From RGIG3159 sp045640565 (GTDB taxonomy: Bacteria; Bacillota; Clostridia; Oscillospirales; Oscillospiraceae), in the NCBI GenBank assembly GCA_045640565.1, contig JAZUFG010000114.1, positions 10,440-74,439 on the forward strand: DNA of 64,000 bases, written 5' to 3'. The position numbers and the translations under genes were made by a program. Shown piece by piece: positions 17,496 to 25,779 of this stretch. A model generated the notes under the pieces. The model worked only from the letters and a program-made list of their open reading frames with translations. It had not been told where the DNA came from and made no database searches. Each line of letters opens with the position of its first letter. Position 1 is the stretch's first letter.

Positions 17496-17525
17496 GGTTT
17501 TGATTAGATATTATAAGGGCGGGTG

Positions 17526-19016
17526 TTGGCTTTGAATCAGATCGGTTTTGATAATGAAAAATATACACAGCTTCAGACCGGAAAAATTCTGGAACGGGTG
17601 GAATCCTTCGGTGGAAAGCTCTATCTGGAATTCGGCGGAAAGCTCTTCGACGACTTCCACGCCTCCAGAGTCCTTCCCGGCTTTAAGCCCGACAGCAAGA
17701 TGCAGATGCTCCTCACGATCAAGGACCAGGCAGAGATCGTCATCGCCATTTCCTCCTCCGACATTGAAAGCAACAAGCGCCGGGGAGATTACGGCATCAC
17801 TTATGACACGGATGTCCTTCGCCTGATCGACGCCTTCCGGGATATCGGCCTCTATGTAGGCAGCGTGGTCCTGACCAAATTTCAGGGGCAGAATGCTGCC
17901 GTTCAGTTCCAGGCAAAGCTGGAAGGCTTAGGAATCAAGGTTTACCGCCACTACCCCATCGAGAACTATCCCTCTGACGTGGACTTTATCGTCAGCCCCG
18001 AGGGCTTCGGAAAGAACGATTTCATTGAAACCACCCGGCCCGTCGTGGTGGTGACTGCCCCCGGCCCGGGCAGCGGCAAAATGGCCACTTGCCTGAGCCA
18101 GCTCTACCATGAGCAGGAGCGGGGTGTCTCCGCCGGCTATGCAAAGTTTGAGACCTTCCCTATCTGGAATCTGCCCCTCAAGCATCCCGTGAATCTGGCC
18201 TATGAGGCGGCAACGGCTGACCTCTCCGATGTGAACATGATCGACCCCTACCATTGGGATGCCTACCATGAGACCACGGTGAACTACAACCGGGATATTG
18301 AAATTTTCCCGGTCCTGGAGGCCATCTTCAAGAGAATCAGCGGCAGCTGCCGCTATAAGAGCCCCACGGACATGGGCGTGAACATGATCGGCTATGCGAT
18401 CTCCGATGACGAGGTCTGCAGAGAGGCCTCCCGGCAGGAGATCATCCGCAGATACCTGACCGCGAAGAGCAACAAGCGGAAGGGCCTTTCCGACGGAAAG
18501 GATATCAAGAAGCTGGAAGTTCTCATGAGTGAGCTGAACCTGGAGCCCGGCATGCGTGCCTGCGTTCCCCCGGCTCTCAAGCGGGCGGAGGAAACCGGCG
18601 GACCCGCAACGGCCATTGAGCTGCCCGACGGACATATCGTCACCGGCAAGACCTCCGGCCTGATGGGCGCCTCCTCAGCTGCCCTCATGAACGGACTCAA
18701 ATATCTGGCGGGGATTCAGGATGACATTGTTCTTCTGGCTCCGGCGGTCATTGAACCTATCCAGCAGCTGAAGGTACAGAATCTGGGCAGCAAGAACCGT
18801 CTGCTCCACATTGACGAGGTCCTCATTACCCTGGCCATCTGTGCCGTTTTCAATCCTGCCGCAGATGCGGCCCTGAAGCAGTTGGACAAGATGCGGGGCA
18901 GTGAGGTCCATACCACGGTCATTCTCTCCAACACAGACGAAAGCACCTTCAAGAAGCTGGGCTTCCATGTGACCATGGAACCCGTTTACCAGAACGCCAA
19001 GCTTTATCACAAGTGA
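17526..19016 (+). CDS. DUF1846 family protein
   Basis: A protein of about 496 residues matching the full length of DUF1846, a conserved family of Firmicutes and other anaerobes. The marker FGGKLYLEFGGKLFDDFHASRVLPGF is split across residues 23-50. A glycine-rich GPGSGKMATC loop near residue 185 looks like a nucleotide or phosphate site, and SGLMGASSAA lies near 385. The biochemical role is unknown to me. There is no ATG: GTG 17523, TTG 17526 and TTG 17532 are possible. TTG 17526 is chosen because AAGGG lies six bases upstream. Confidence 0.85.
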   Translation: MALNQIGFDNEKYTQLQTGKILERVESFGGKLYLEFGGKLFDDFHASRVLPGFKPDSKMQMLLTIKDQAEIVIAISSSDIESNKRRGDYGITYDTDVLRLIDAFRDIGLYVGSVVLTKFQGQNAAVQFQAKLEGLGIKVYRHYPIENYPSDVDFIVSPEGFGKNDFIETTRPVVVVTAPGPGSGKMATCLSQLYHEQERGVSAGYAKFETFPIWNLPLKHPVNLAYEAATADLSDVNMIDPYHWDAYHETTVNYNRDIEIFPVLEAIFKRISGSCRYKSPTDMGVNMIGYAISDDEVCREASRQEIIRRYLTAKSNKRKGLSDGKDIKKLEVLMSELNLEPGMRACVPPALKRAEETGGPATAIELPDGHIVTGKTSGLMGASSAALMNGLKYLAGIQDDIVLLAPAVIEPIQQLKVQNLGSKNRLLHIDEVLITLAICAVFNPAADAALKQLDKMRGSEVHTTVILSNTDESTFKKLGFHVTMEPVYQNAKLYHK

Positions 19017-19073
19017 GGCTTACTGCAGGAATACCCTGCAGCCCAGTGACCATTTCCAATGAAGGAGGATTAT

Positions 19074-20525
19074 ATGGCAACTCCCCATAAGCGCAAGAAG
19101 CTTCCCAGGTGGCGGCGTGTTCTCCGCCATTATCTGCCTCTCATTTCTCTGATTCTTGCCTTTCTGCTCATCCTTGTTCTCCTCTTCTCTGCCGTCCGGG
19201 CGATTTTCCGGAGCATAAAAGGGAAGGCAGCCCAGCGGAAGGAAGAGACAGCCCTGGAAACCCGGGTTGAAGAGCCCCAAGAAGCAGAGCCGGAGCCTGT
19301 TGACTATGCGGCTCTCCGGCAGGAATACCTTGCCAAATCGGAGATCATCACCAAGAGTTACGACTATGAGGGCGCCATAGCCCTTCTCAATAGCTTGCCT
19401 CCCGAGGAACAGACCGACGAGGTCAAGAGCAAGCTGGAGCTCTATAAGGCAGAGGATGCCAAGCTGGTCCCCTACCGGTATATGGATTCTATCACCCACG
19501 TCTTTTTCCACTCCCTAGTGGTGGATAACGAACGGGCCTTTGACGGAGACTCCAAGGAGCGGGGCTATAACCTCTATATGACTACAATTTCGGAGTTTAA
19601 CGCCATTTTGGACAGCCTTTATGAAAAGGGCTATGTGCTCGTGACGCCCCACCAGGTAGCCGGGGAAATCACAGATGCCGCAGGAACCCATTTCGGCTAT
19701 CTGGAAATCCGCTTGCCTGAGGGGAAAAAGCCCATCATGATGAGCCAGGATGATGTAAACTACTACGGCTACATGATTGGCAATCAGGAGGGCATGGATG
19801 AAATTCCCGTCTTTGCCACCAAGGACGGAGACGGTTTCGCTTCCCGGATCGTCATCGGGGAGGACGGATATCCCACCTGCGAGTACATGGACAGGGACGG
19901 AAACGTTTCCTATGGGGATTATGACCTGGTGCCGATCCTGGAACATTTCTGCCAGGAGCACCCGGACTTCTCTTACCGAGGAGCCAGAGCTGTGCTGGGC
20001 GTCACAGGTTATGAAGGCGTTTTCGGCTACCGGACCAAGCCCAGCTACGAGGACGCTCTGGGCAGTGAGCGCTATAAGCAGGAATGCGAGGATGCCATCC
20101 GGGTCTCCAATGTGCTGAAGGAGCAGGGCTGGCTGATCGCAAGCCACAGCTACGGGCATCCCGCCTACGGCGAAATTATTGACGAAAAAGTCAAAATTGA
20201 CTCCGACAAATGGGAGGATACAGTCCAGCCCATTGTGGGAGACACGGATATTCTTCTCTACCCCCACGGCAGCGACATCGCAGACACCTCCCATTACACG
20301 GAAACAAACGCCAAGTTTACGGCCCTCTATGAAGACGGTTACCGCTATTTCTTCAATGTGGACAACGCCGTCGCCTGGCATCAGCTGGGAGAGAACTATT
20401 TCCGTGGCAACCGGAGAGACCTGGACGGTTTCCGGATGTATCACTACCCGGATTCTATGAATGACCTGATCGACGCCTCGGCCATTCTGGACCAGGGAAG
20501 AACCCTTCCCGTGCCCTATATTTAA
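19074..20525 (+). CDS. Membrane-anchored polysaccharide deacetylase-like protein
   Basis: A 483-residue protein with one N-terminal membrane segment (about 22-44) and an external domain. A charged linker (65-85) leads to a divergent NodB-like deacetylase domain: Ser-Gln-Asp-Asp in place of the usual Thr-Phe-Asp-Asp, and a His-Ser-Tyr-Gly-His metal motif near residue 361. A long insertion separates them, and the Arg-X-Pro-Tyr motif is not clear. It probably removes acetyl groups from peptidoglycan or a surface glycan, if active. AAGGAGG precedes the ATG. The heptad repeat begins right after the stop. Confidence 0.75.
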   Translation: MATPHKRKKLPRWRRVLRHYLPLISLILAFLLILVLLFSAVRAIFRSIKGKAAQRKEETALETRVEEPQEAEPEPVDYAALRQEYLAKSEIITKSYDYEGAIALLNSLPPEEQTDEVKSKLELYKAEDAKLVPYRYMDSITHVFFHSLVVDNERAFDGDSKERGYNLYMTTISEFNAILDSLYEKGYVLVTPHQVAGEITDAAGTHFGYLEIRLPEGKKPIMMSQDDVNYYGYMIGNQEGMDEIPVFATKDGDGFASRIVIGEDGYPTCEYMDRDGNVSYGDYDLVPILEHFCQEHPDFSYRGARAVLGVTGYEGVFGYRTKPSYEDALGSERYKQECEDAIRVSNVLKEQGWLIASHSYGHPAYGEIIDEKVKIDSDKWEDTVQPIVGDTDILLYPHGSDIADTSHYTETNAKFTALYEDGYRYFFNVDNAVAWHQLGENYFRGNRRDLDGFRMYHYPDSMNDLIDASAILDQGRTLPVPYI

Positions 20526-20526
20526 T

Positions 20527-20722
20527 AGCTGCAAGGTGCAAGCTTCAAGCTGCAAGGCGCAAGGCGTAAGGTACAAGCTTCAAGGTGCAAGCTGCAAGGC
20601 GCAAGGTGCAAGCTGCAAGGTACAAGCTGCAAGGTACAAGCTTCAAGGTGCAAGCTGCGAGGTACAAGCTTCAAGGTGCAAGCTTCAAGGTGCAAGCTTC
20701 AAGATGCAAACTGCAAGGTACA
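20527..20722 (+). repeat. Heptanucleotide tandem repeat, 28 in-register copies
   Basis: Twenty-eight consecutive 7-base units fill 196 bases without a single insertion or deletion. The consensus is A-G-[C/G]-T-[G/T/A]-C-A. From unit 13 onward, C-type units (AGCTTCA or AGCTGCA) alternate with G-type units (AGGTGCA or AGGTACA), giving a 14-base higher period; unit 26 (AGATGCA) departs from the pattern. It begins at the stop codon of the deacetylase gene and ends 8 bases before a terminator stem. Two more eroded units lie at 20871-20884. Because 7 is not a multiple of 3, all frames stay open by chance; there is no ribosome-binding site. Confidence 0.92.
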
Positions 20723-20730
20723 AGCATAGT

Positions 20731-20770
20731 AAAGCAGCCATTGGGGTCATTCCCCAATGGCTGCTTTTTT
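20731..20770 (+). terminator. Terminator after the heptad repeat
   Basis: A 16-bp stem AAAGCAGCCATTGGGG with loop TCATT and a T-run. It ends transcripts from the deacetylase gene through the repeat. Confidence 0.9.
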
Positions 20771-20782
20771 CTTTATACAAAA

Positions 20783-20826
20783 AAGCCTCCACCCGGAAGA
20801 AACAAAGGCTCAGAAGGTGAAGGCTT
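20783..20826 (-). terminator. Terminator of the tig/clp/lon/engB side
   Basis: On the minus strand AAGCCTTCACC pairs with GGTGGAGGCTT (one G-T pair) across a 22-base loop and is followed by six T. The rest of the gap, 20827-20920, holds a short GCGCAC palindrome (20831-20845) and two decayed heptads, nothing else seen. Confidence 0.75.
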
Positions 20827-20920
20827 TCCAGCGCACGCAGTGCGCCTCTACTTATGAACTTTAACATTCGGGCTGCAAGCCGCAAGAAGACGGGAAAGTG
20901 AGAAGCCGCATCTTTTATTC

Positions 20921-21505
20921 CTATTCCGCAAAGGGAAGGATCTCCGCCAGGAGGGCTTCTCTACCGTCGCCTTTTTCAGCGGAGAAAGGAATCACTTTTA
21001 CGGACTCGGGAAGAGAAAGGGTTTCCCGGATTCGGGAAAGATTTCCCTCTATTTCGGACTTTTTGCACTTATCCAGCTTGTTGGCCAAGACCAAAAATGG
21101 ACGGCCGGAGGCCAGAAAATAATCGGCCATGGTAATATCGTTCTCCGTGGGCTTATGCCGAGCATCCACGATCATAATCCCCAACGAGATCCGCTCTTTC
21201 TCCCGAAAATAGCGCTCCATAAGCTTTGCCCAGCGCTCTTTCTCGGCTGCAGAGACCTTGGCATAGCCATAACCCGGAAGATCCACCAAGTAAAGCTTTC
21301 CGTCCAAGTCAAAGTAGTTCACATGAACGGTCTTCCCCGGGGCCTCCCCAACTCTGGCAAAGTTTTTGCGCAGAAGAAGGCGGTTGATCACGGAGGATTT
21401 CCCAACATTGGACTTTCCAGCAAAAACAATCTGGGGCTTTCCGTCCCGAAGGAAAGCGCTTTCCTCCGCTGCGGAAAGGACAAAGGAAACATTATGAATG
21501 TTCAT
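20921..21505 (-). CDS. engB: Ribosome biogenesis GTPase EngB (YsxC)
   Basis: A 194-residue TrmE-Era-EngA-EngB family GTPase needed for assembly of the large ribosomal subunit. G1 is GKSNVGKSS at 30-38, G3 is DLPGYG, and G4 is NKLDK, with a conserved Thr in the switch between. Size is typical. It is last in the clpP-clpX-lon-engB run; its start overlaps the lon stop by 14 bases, suggesting coupled translation. Confidence 0.95.
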   Translation of the reverse strand: MNIHNVSFVLSAAEESAFLRDGKPQIVFAGKSNVGKSSVINRLLLRKNFARVGEAPGKTVHVNYFDLDGKLYLVDLPGYGYAKVSAAEKERWAKLMERYFREKERISLGIMIVDARHKPTENDITMADYFLASGRPFLVLANKLDKCKKSEIEGNLSRIRETLSLPESVKVIPFSAEKGDGREALLAEILPFAE

Positions 21506-23849
21506 GATCTCCCCCGTCTTCCTCCGGACGAAGCAAAGCCAGATTCAGGACCTCATCCACATGAGAGACCGTATGGAAAGAGAGAGCCCTGCGAACATCC
21601 GGATCGATCTCTTCCAGGTCTTTTCTGTTCTCCTCCGGGAGAATGACCTCCCTCACACCGTGACGAAGAGCCGCCATGGTCTTTTCCTTTAAGCCTCCGA
21701 TGGCCAAAACCCTTCCACGGATGGAAATTTCTCCGGTCATGGCAATATCGTGCCGAACAGGAAGACCCGTCAGAGCGGAAACCAGGGCCGTACAGACTGT
21801 AATTCCCGCAGAAGGTCCGTCCTTGGGAACCGCGCCCTCCGGGAAGTGAACATGGATATCCTTTGTTTTATAGAAATCAGCAGGGATCTTCCAGACATCC
21901 GCCCGGGTCCGTATATAGCTCATGGCAGCCTGAACGGATTCCTTCATCACATCACCCAGGTTTCCGGTAAGCTCCAGCTTTCCGGTCCCCTCTACCACAT
22001 TTACCTCGACTTCCAGAGTCTCTCCTCCTACAGAGGTCCAGGCCAGGCCGGTAACCAGGCCCACCTGATCCTGCTGGGAAAGGGCATCCGGAATATATTT
22101 GCGGACCCCCAGGAAGGACTCCAGATTCTTCGGCGTAACCGTGATGCGCTTGGGAGCATCTTCCGAAACAAACAACATGGCAGCCTTGCGGCAGACGGAA
22201 GCCAGTTCCCGCTCCAGGTTCCGGACGCCGGATTCTCGGGTGTAGGCCGAAATGGCAAGGCGAAGGGCATCATCCGTCATCCGAAGTCTGGATTTTGCGA
22301 TCCCGTGCTTCTTGAGCTGCTTGGGCAGAAGATGCTCCTTGGCAATATGGAGCTTCTCTTCATCTGTATAGGAGCTGAGCTCAATAACATCCATTCTGTC
22401 CAGCAGAGGACGGGGAATGGTATCCACCGTATTGGCCGTGGTAATAAATACGCACTCGGAAAGGTCAAAAGGAATCTCCAGATAGTGATCGCGGAAGCTG
22501 GAATTCTGTTCTCCATCCAGGACTTCCAAAAGGGCCGAAGAGGGGTCTCCGTGATAATCCATGCCCATTTTGTCGATTTCATCCAAGAGAAGGACGGGAT
22601 TCCGGGAACCGGCCTGCTGAATGGCCGTCAGAATTCTTCCCGGCATGGCCCCGATATAGGTCTTGCGATGGCCTCGAATTTCCGCTTCGTCGTGGACACC
22701 ACCCAAAGAGATCCTGGCCAGTTTCCGATTCAGGCTTCTGGCGATGCTCATTCCGATAGAGGTCTTGCCCACACCGGGAGGCCCCACCAGGCAGAGAATC
22801 TGGCCATTGAGATTCGGAGCCAGGCGGCGAACTGCCAAGTACTCCAGGATCCGCTCCTTGACCTTATCCAGGCCGTAATGGTCATCATTCAAAATCTTTT
22901 CGGCTGCGGCAATGTCCAGCCGATCTTTAGTCCTCTTATTCCAGGGCAGGTCCAGAACCGTATCCAGATAATTCCGGATAACAGAGCTTTCCGGAGAGCC
23001 CATTGGCTGCTTATTCAGGCGAGAGAGCTCCTTCAGGAGCTTTTCTTCGGATTCCTCCGGCAGATTCAGAGCCAGAATTTTGGACTTGTAATCCTCGCTC
23101 TCGTTTTCCTCGCTTTCCTCGCCCAGCTCTTCCCGGATGGCGCGAAGCTGTTCCCGCAGGTAATAGTCCCGCTGGTACTGGTCCATGGATTCCTGGGCTT
23201 TCTCGTTGATCTCAGACTCCAGTTTCAGGATGCCAAGCTCCTTTGACATGAACTTCAGGCATTTCTGCAGACGGCGGACCGGATGAAGCTCCTCCAGAAT
23301 GATCTGCTTTTCCCGGTAATCAAAGGAGGCATACTGGGCCAGGAAATCTGCCGCAAAGCCGGGATCCTCGTTATTGAGGATCTGCAGAAGCAAGTCCGGC
23401 CCGAAACGTTCCGAAAGGGAAAGATAGTCTGTGAAAAGATCCCTGGCGGAACGGATCATCGCCTCGGTACGGGGCCGGTCTGCGCTGTAAGGAAGCTCCT
23501 CCACAGCCTCGACCCGCCCGTAAAAACAGGGGTCCGTCTGATGGACAGAGAGGATCTTTGCCCGGTAGAGACCTTCCGTGAGAACTCGGGTCGTGCCGCC
23601 GGGCAGCTTGAGCATCTGCTTCACCAGAGCAACGGTGCCGATAGCATAAAGATCCCCTTCTTCCGGGTTATCCAGCATGATATCTTTCTGAGTAACGAGG
23701 AAAATCCGCTGTTCTCCGGACATGGCCTTATCCAGGGCATGGGAGGAGACATCGCGGCCAACATCAAAATGAATCGTCATGCCGGGGAAAGCGGTGATCC
23801 CCCGCATGACCAGGAACGGAAGCCGTTCCGAACTGGGATTTGAACTCAT
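21492..23849 (-). CDS. lon: ATP-dependent protease Lon
   Basis: A 785-residue cytosolic AAA+ protease that degrades misfolded and regulatory proteins. In order: an N-terminal substrate-binding domain (1-200), a coiled region with acidic Glu-rich stretch (240-255), the AAA+ module with Walker A GPPGVGKT at 356-363, and a C-terminal protease domain with catalytic Ser680 (PKDGPSAG) and Lys723 (GGLKEK). The residues match the E. coli Ser-Lys dyad spacing. Length is standard for LonA. It starts 12 bases after clpX, with a GGAG site. Confidence 0.97.
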   Translation of the reverse strand: MSSNPSSERLPFLVMRGITAFPGMTIHFDVGRDVSSHALDKAMSGEQRIFLVTQKDIMLDNPEEGDLYAIGTVALVKQMLKLPGGTTRVLTEGLYRAKILSVHQTDPCFYGRVEAVEELPYSADRPRTEAMIRSARDLFTDYLSLSERFGPDLLLQILNNEDPGFAADFLAQYASFDYREKQIILEELHPVRRLQKCLKFMSKELGILKLESEINEKAQESMDQYQRDYYLREQLRAIREELGEESEENESEDYKSKILALNLPEESEEKLLKELSRLNKQPMGSPESSVIRNYLDTVLDLPWNKRTKDRLDIAAAEKILNDDHYGLDKVKERILEYLAVRRLAPNLNGQILCLVGPPGVGKTSIGMSIARSLNRKLARISLGGVHDEAEIRGHRKTYIGAMPGRILTAIQQAGSRNPVLLLDEIDKMGMDYHGDPSSALLEVLDGEQNSSFRDHYLEIPFDLSECVFITTANTVDTIPRPLLDRMDVIELSSYTDEEKLHIAKEHLLPKQLKKHGIAKSRLRMTDDALRLAISAYTRESGVRNLERELASVCRKAAMLFVSEDAPKRITVTPKNLESFLGVRKYIPDALSQQDQVGLVTGLAWTSVGGETLEVEVNVVEGTGKLELTGNLGDVMKESVQAAMSYIRTRADVWKIPADFYKTKDIHVHFPEGAVPKDGPSAGITVCTALVSALTGLPVRHDIAMTGEISIRGRVLAIGGLKEKTMAALRHGVREVILPEENRKDLEEIDPDVRRALSFHTVSHVDEVLNLALLRPEEDGGDHEHS

Positions 23850-23861
23850 AGTTTCTCCAAA

Positions 23862-25103
23862 TCAGGCTTCTAATGCCTTTTCTTCTCGAACAATAGCGGG
23901 CGCTGTTCCCTTTCGGACACAGTCCGCCGTCACAGTCACTTTCCGGATGCTCTTATCCGAGGGTACCTCAAACATCACATCCGTCATAATGGACTCCAGA
24001 ACCGCCCGAAGGCCTCTGGCGCCGATCTTTCTTTCAATGGCCTTCTCCGCAATAGCCTCCAGTGCATCCGGCTCAAAGACGAGTTCCACATGATCATAGC
24101 TCAGGAGGGTAACATACTGCTTACAAAGGGCGTTCTTCGGCTCCGTCAAAATGCGGACCATATCCTCTTTCTTCAGGTCGTCCAGGCTGGTGATTACGGG
24201 AAGGCGGCCCACCAATTCCGGAATAATGCCGAATTTTAAGAGGTCATGGGGCTGAACCAGGCGGAAAAGATCGCCGGTTTCTTTCTTTTTATGGCCCACT
24301 TCTTCACTGCCGAAGCCGATGGAGCTTTTATCCGTCCTTGCCTCGATGATCTTATCCAGACCGTCAAAAGCACCGCCGCAGATAAAGAGGATATTCTTGG
24401 TATCGATATAGATGAGTTCCTGTTCCGGGTGCTTTCTTCCGCCCTGGGGCGGGACACCTGCAACCGTTCCCTCTACGATCTTCAAGAGGGCCTGCTGAAC
24501 ACCTTCGCCGGAAACATCCCGGGTAATGGAGGTGTTTTCGCTCTTTCTGGCTATCTTATCAATTTCATCCACATAGATGATGCCTCTCTGGGCCCGTTCC
24601 ACATCGTAATCCGCGGCCTGCAGGAGGCGAACCAGGATATTCTCCACATCATCGCCCACATAGCCAGCCTCCGTCAGCGTGGTGGCATCCGCGATGGCAA
24701 AGGGCACATCCAGAATCTTTGCCAGGGTCTGCGCAAAGAGAGTCTTGCCGCAGCCGGTGGGGCCGATCAAGAGAATATTGCTCTTCTGGAGCTCCACATC
24801 ACTTTCCTGTGCAAGATAGATCCGCTTATAATGGTTGTAGACTGCCACGGCCAGAGCCCTTTTGGCGCTGTCCTGCCCGATGACATAGGAATCAAGAAAA
24901 GAAGCGATCTCTGCCGGAATGGGGAGATTGACCGGCTTCTTTTCCGGCTTCTTGGGGGCCTCATAAGGCATATCCTCCCCGAGAATATCCCGGCAGAAGT
25001 TCACGCACTGGCTGCAAATATAAACATCCGGCCCTGCAATCAGACGGCGATTCTTCCCCTGAGGCTTCCCGCAGAAGGAGCAAACAATTTCATTTTTGGC
25101 CAC
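23862..25103 (-). CDS. clpX: Clp protease ATPase subunit ClpX
   Basis: A 413-residue AAA+ unfoldase that feeds substrates to ClpP. The N-terminal zinc-binding domain has Cys8, Cys11, Cys30 and Cys33. Walker A GPTGCGKT is at 114-121, the pore loop Gly-Tyr-Val-Gly follows near 147, and the Ile-Gly-Phe loop that docks ClpP is present in SSIGFGSE. All functional motifs are intact. It begins 5 bases after clpP, so the two subunits are made from one message. Confidence 0.97.
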   Translation of the reverse strand: MAKNEIVCSFCGKPQGKNRRLIAGPDVYICSQCVNFCRDILGEDMPYEAPKKPEKKPVNLPIPAEIASFLDSYVIGQDSAKRALAVAVYNHYKRIYLAQESDVELQKSNILLIGPTGCGKTLFAQTLAKILDVPFAIADATTLTEAGYVGDDVENILVRLLQAADYDVERAQRGIIYVDEIDKIARKSENTSITRDVSGEGVQQALLKIVEGTVAGVPPQGGRKHPEQELIYIDTKNILFICGGAFDGLDKIIEARTDKSSIGFGSEEVGHKKKETGDLFRLVQPHDLLKFGIIPELVGRLPVITSLDDLKKEDMVRILTEPKNALCKQYVTLLSYDHVELVFEPDALEAIAEKAIERKIGARGLRAVLESIMTDVMFEVPSDKSIRKVTVTADCVRKGTAPAIVREEKALEA

Positions 25104-25108
25104 AGGGC

Positions 25109-25690
25109 TTACCTCTTTGTAATCACTTTATCGATAATACCGTATTGCATGGCTTCCTCTGCCGTGAGCCAGTGATCCCGCTCCGTATCGGCACAGATCT
25201 GCTCATAGGGCTTCCCGGTATTCTCCGCAAGGATGCCGTTCAGCTTTTTCTTCATAGCTGCAATTCTTGCTGCCTGGATCTGGATATCCGTTTCCTGCCC
25301 CTGGGTCCCGCCGGAGGGCTGGTGGATCATGATCTCCGCATTCGGAAGAGCCAGGCGCTTTCCCTTTGTTCCTGCAGAAAGCAGGAATGCACCCATGCTG
25401 GCAGCCATGCCGATGCAGATGGTGGAAACATCACACTTGATATACTGCATGGTATCATAGATGGCCATGCCCGCAGTGATGACGCCGCCGGGGCTGTTGA
25501 TATAGAACTGAATATCCTTATCCGGGTCCTGGGCCTCCAGATAGAGGAGCTGCGCCACGATCAGGGAAGCCGTTGTGTCGTTGACTTCCTCGGAAAGAAA
25601 AATGATCCTGTCATTCAAAAGGCGGGAGAAAATATCATAGGAACGCTCACCGCGGGCGGTTTGCTCCACAACATAAGGAATCAAAGCCAT
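25109..25690 (-). CDS. clpP: Clp protease proteolytic subunit ClpP
   Basis: A 193-residue serine protease subunit forming the tetradecameric chamber. Catalytic Ser98 (MAASMG), His123 (HQPSGG) and Asp172 are all present at family-typical spacing, and the N-terminal Tyr-Asp-Ile-Phe-Ser-Arg-Leu region follows a short propeptide-like start. AGGAGG-like spacing precedes the ATG (GGAGG at seven bases). No CtsR heptad operator is visible upstream. Confidence 0.97.
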   Translation of the reverse strand: MALIPYVVEQTARGERSYDIFSRLLNDRIIFLSEEVNDTTASLIVAQLLYLEAQDPDKDIQFYINSPGGVITAGMAIYDTMQYIKCDVSTICIGMAASMGAFLLSAGTKGKRLALPNAEIMIHQPSGGTQGQETDIQIQAARIAAMKKKLNGILAENTGKPYEQICADTERDHWLTAEEAMQYGIIDKVITKR

Positions 25691-25739
25691 GCTAATACCT
25701 CCATAATCATAACAGCGAAAGCTGCAAAAATAAGCAAGC

Positions 25740-25766
25740 GGCAGCAGGAAGAGCTCCCCTGCTGCC
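25740..25766 (-). terminator. Probable terminator after tig
   Basis: On the minus strand GGCAGCAGG, a 9-base loop and CCTGCTGCC. The following GCTTGCTTATTTTTG is T-rich but not a clean run, so partial read-through into clpP is likely. Confidence 0.55.
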
Positions 25767-25779
25767 GGATGAAAACAAA

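Noticed and set aside
20527..20722. CRISPR array
   Set aside because: Units are 7 bases, directly adjacent without spacers; no cas genes.
20536..20857. Two open frames through the heptad repeat (Cys/Lys/Gln-rich products)
   Set aside because: A 7-base unit with no stop in its 21-base cycle keeps frames open automatically; no ribosome-binding site, and the frames cross the terminator.
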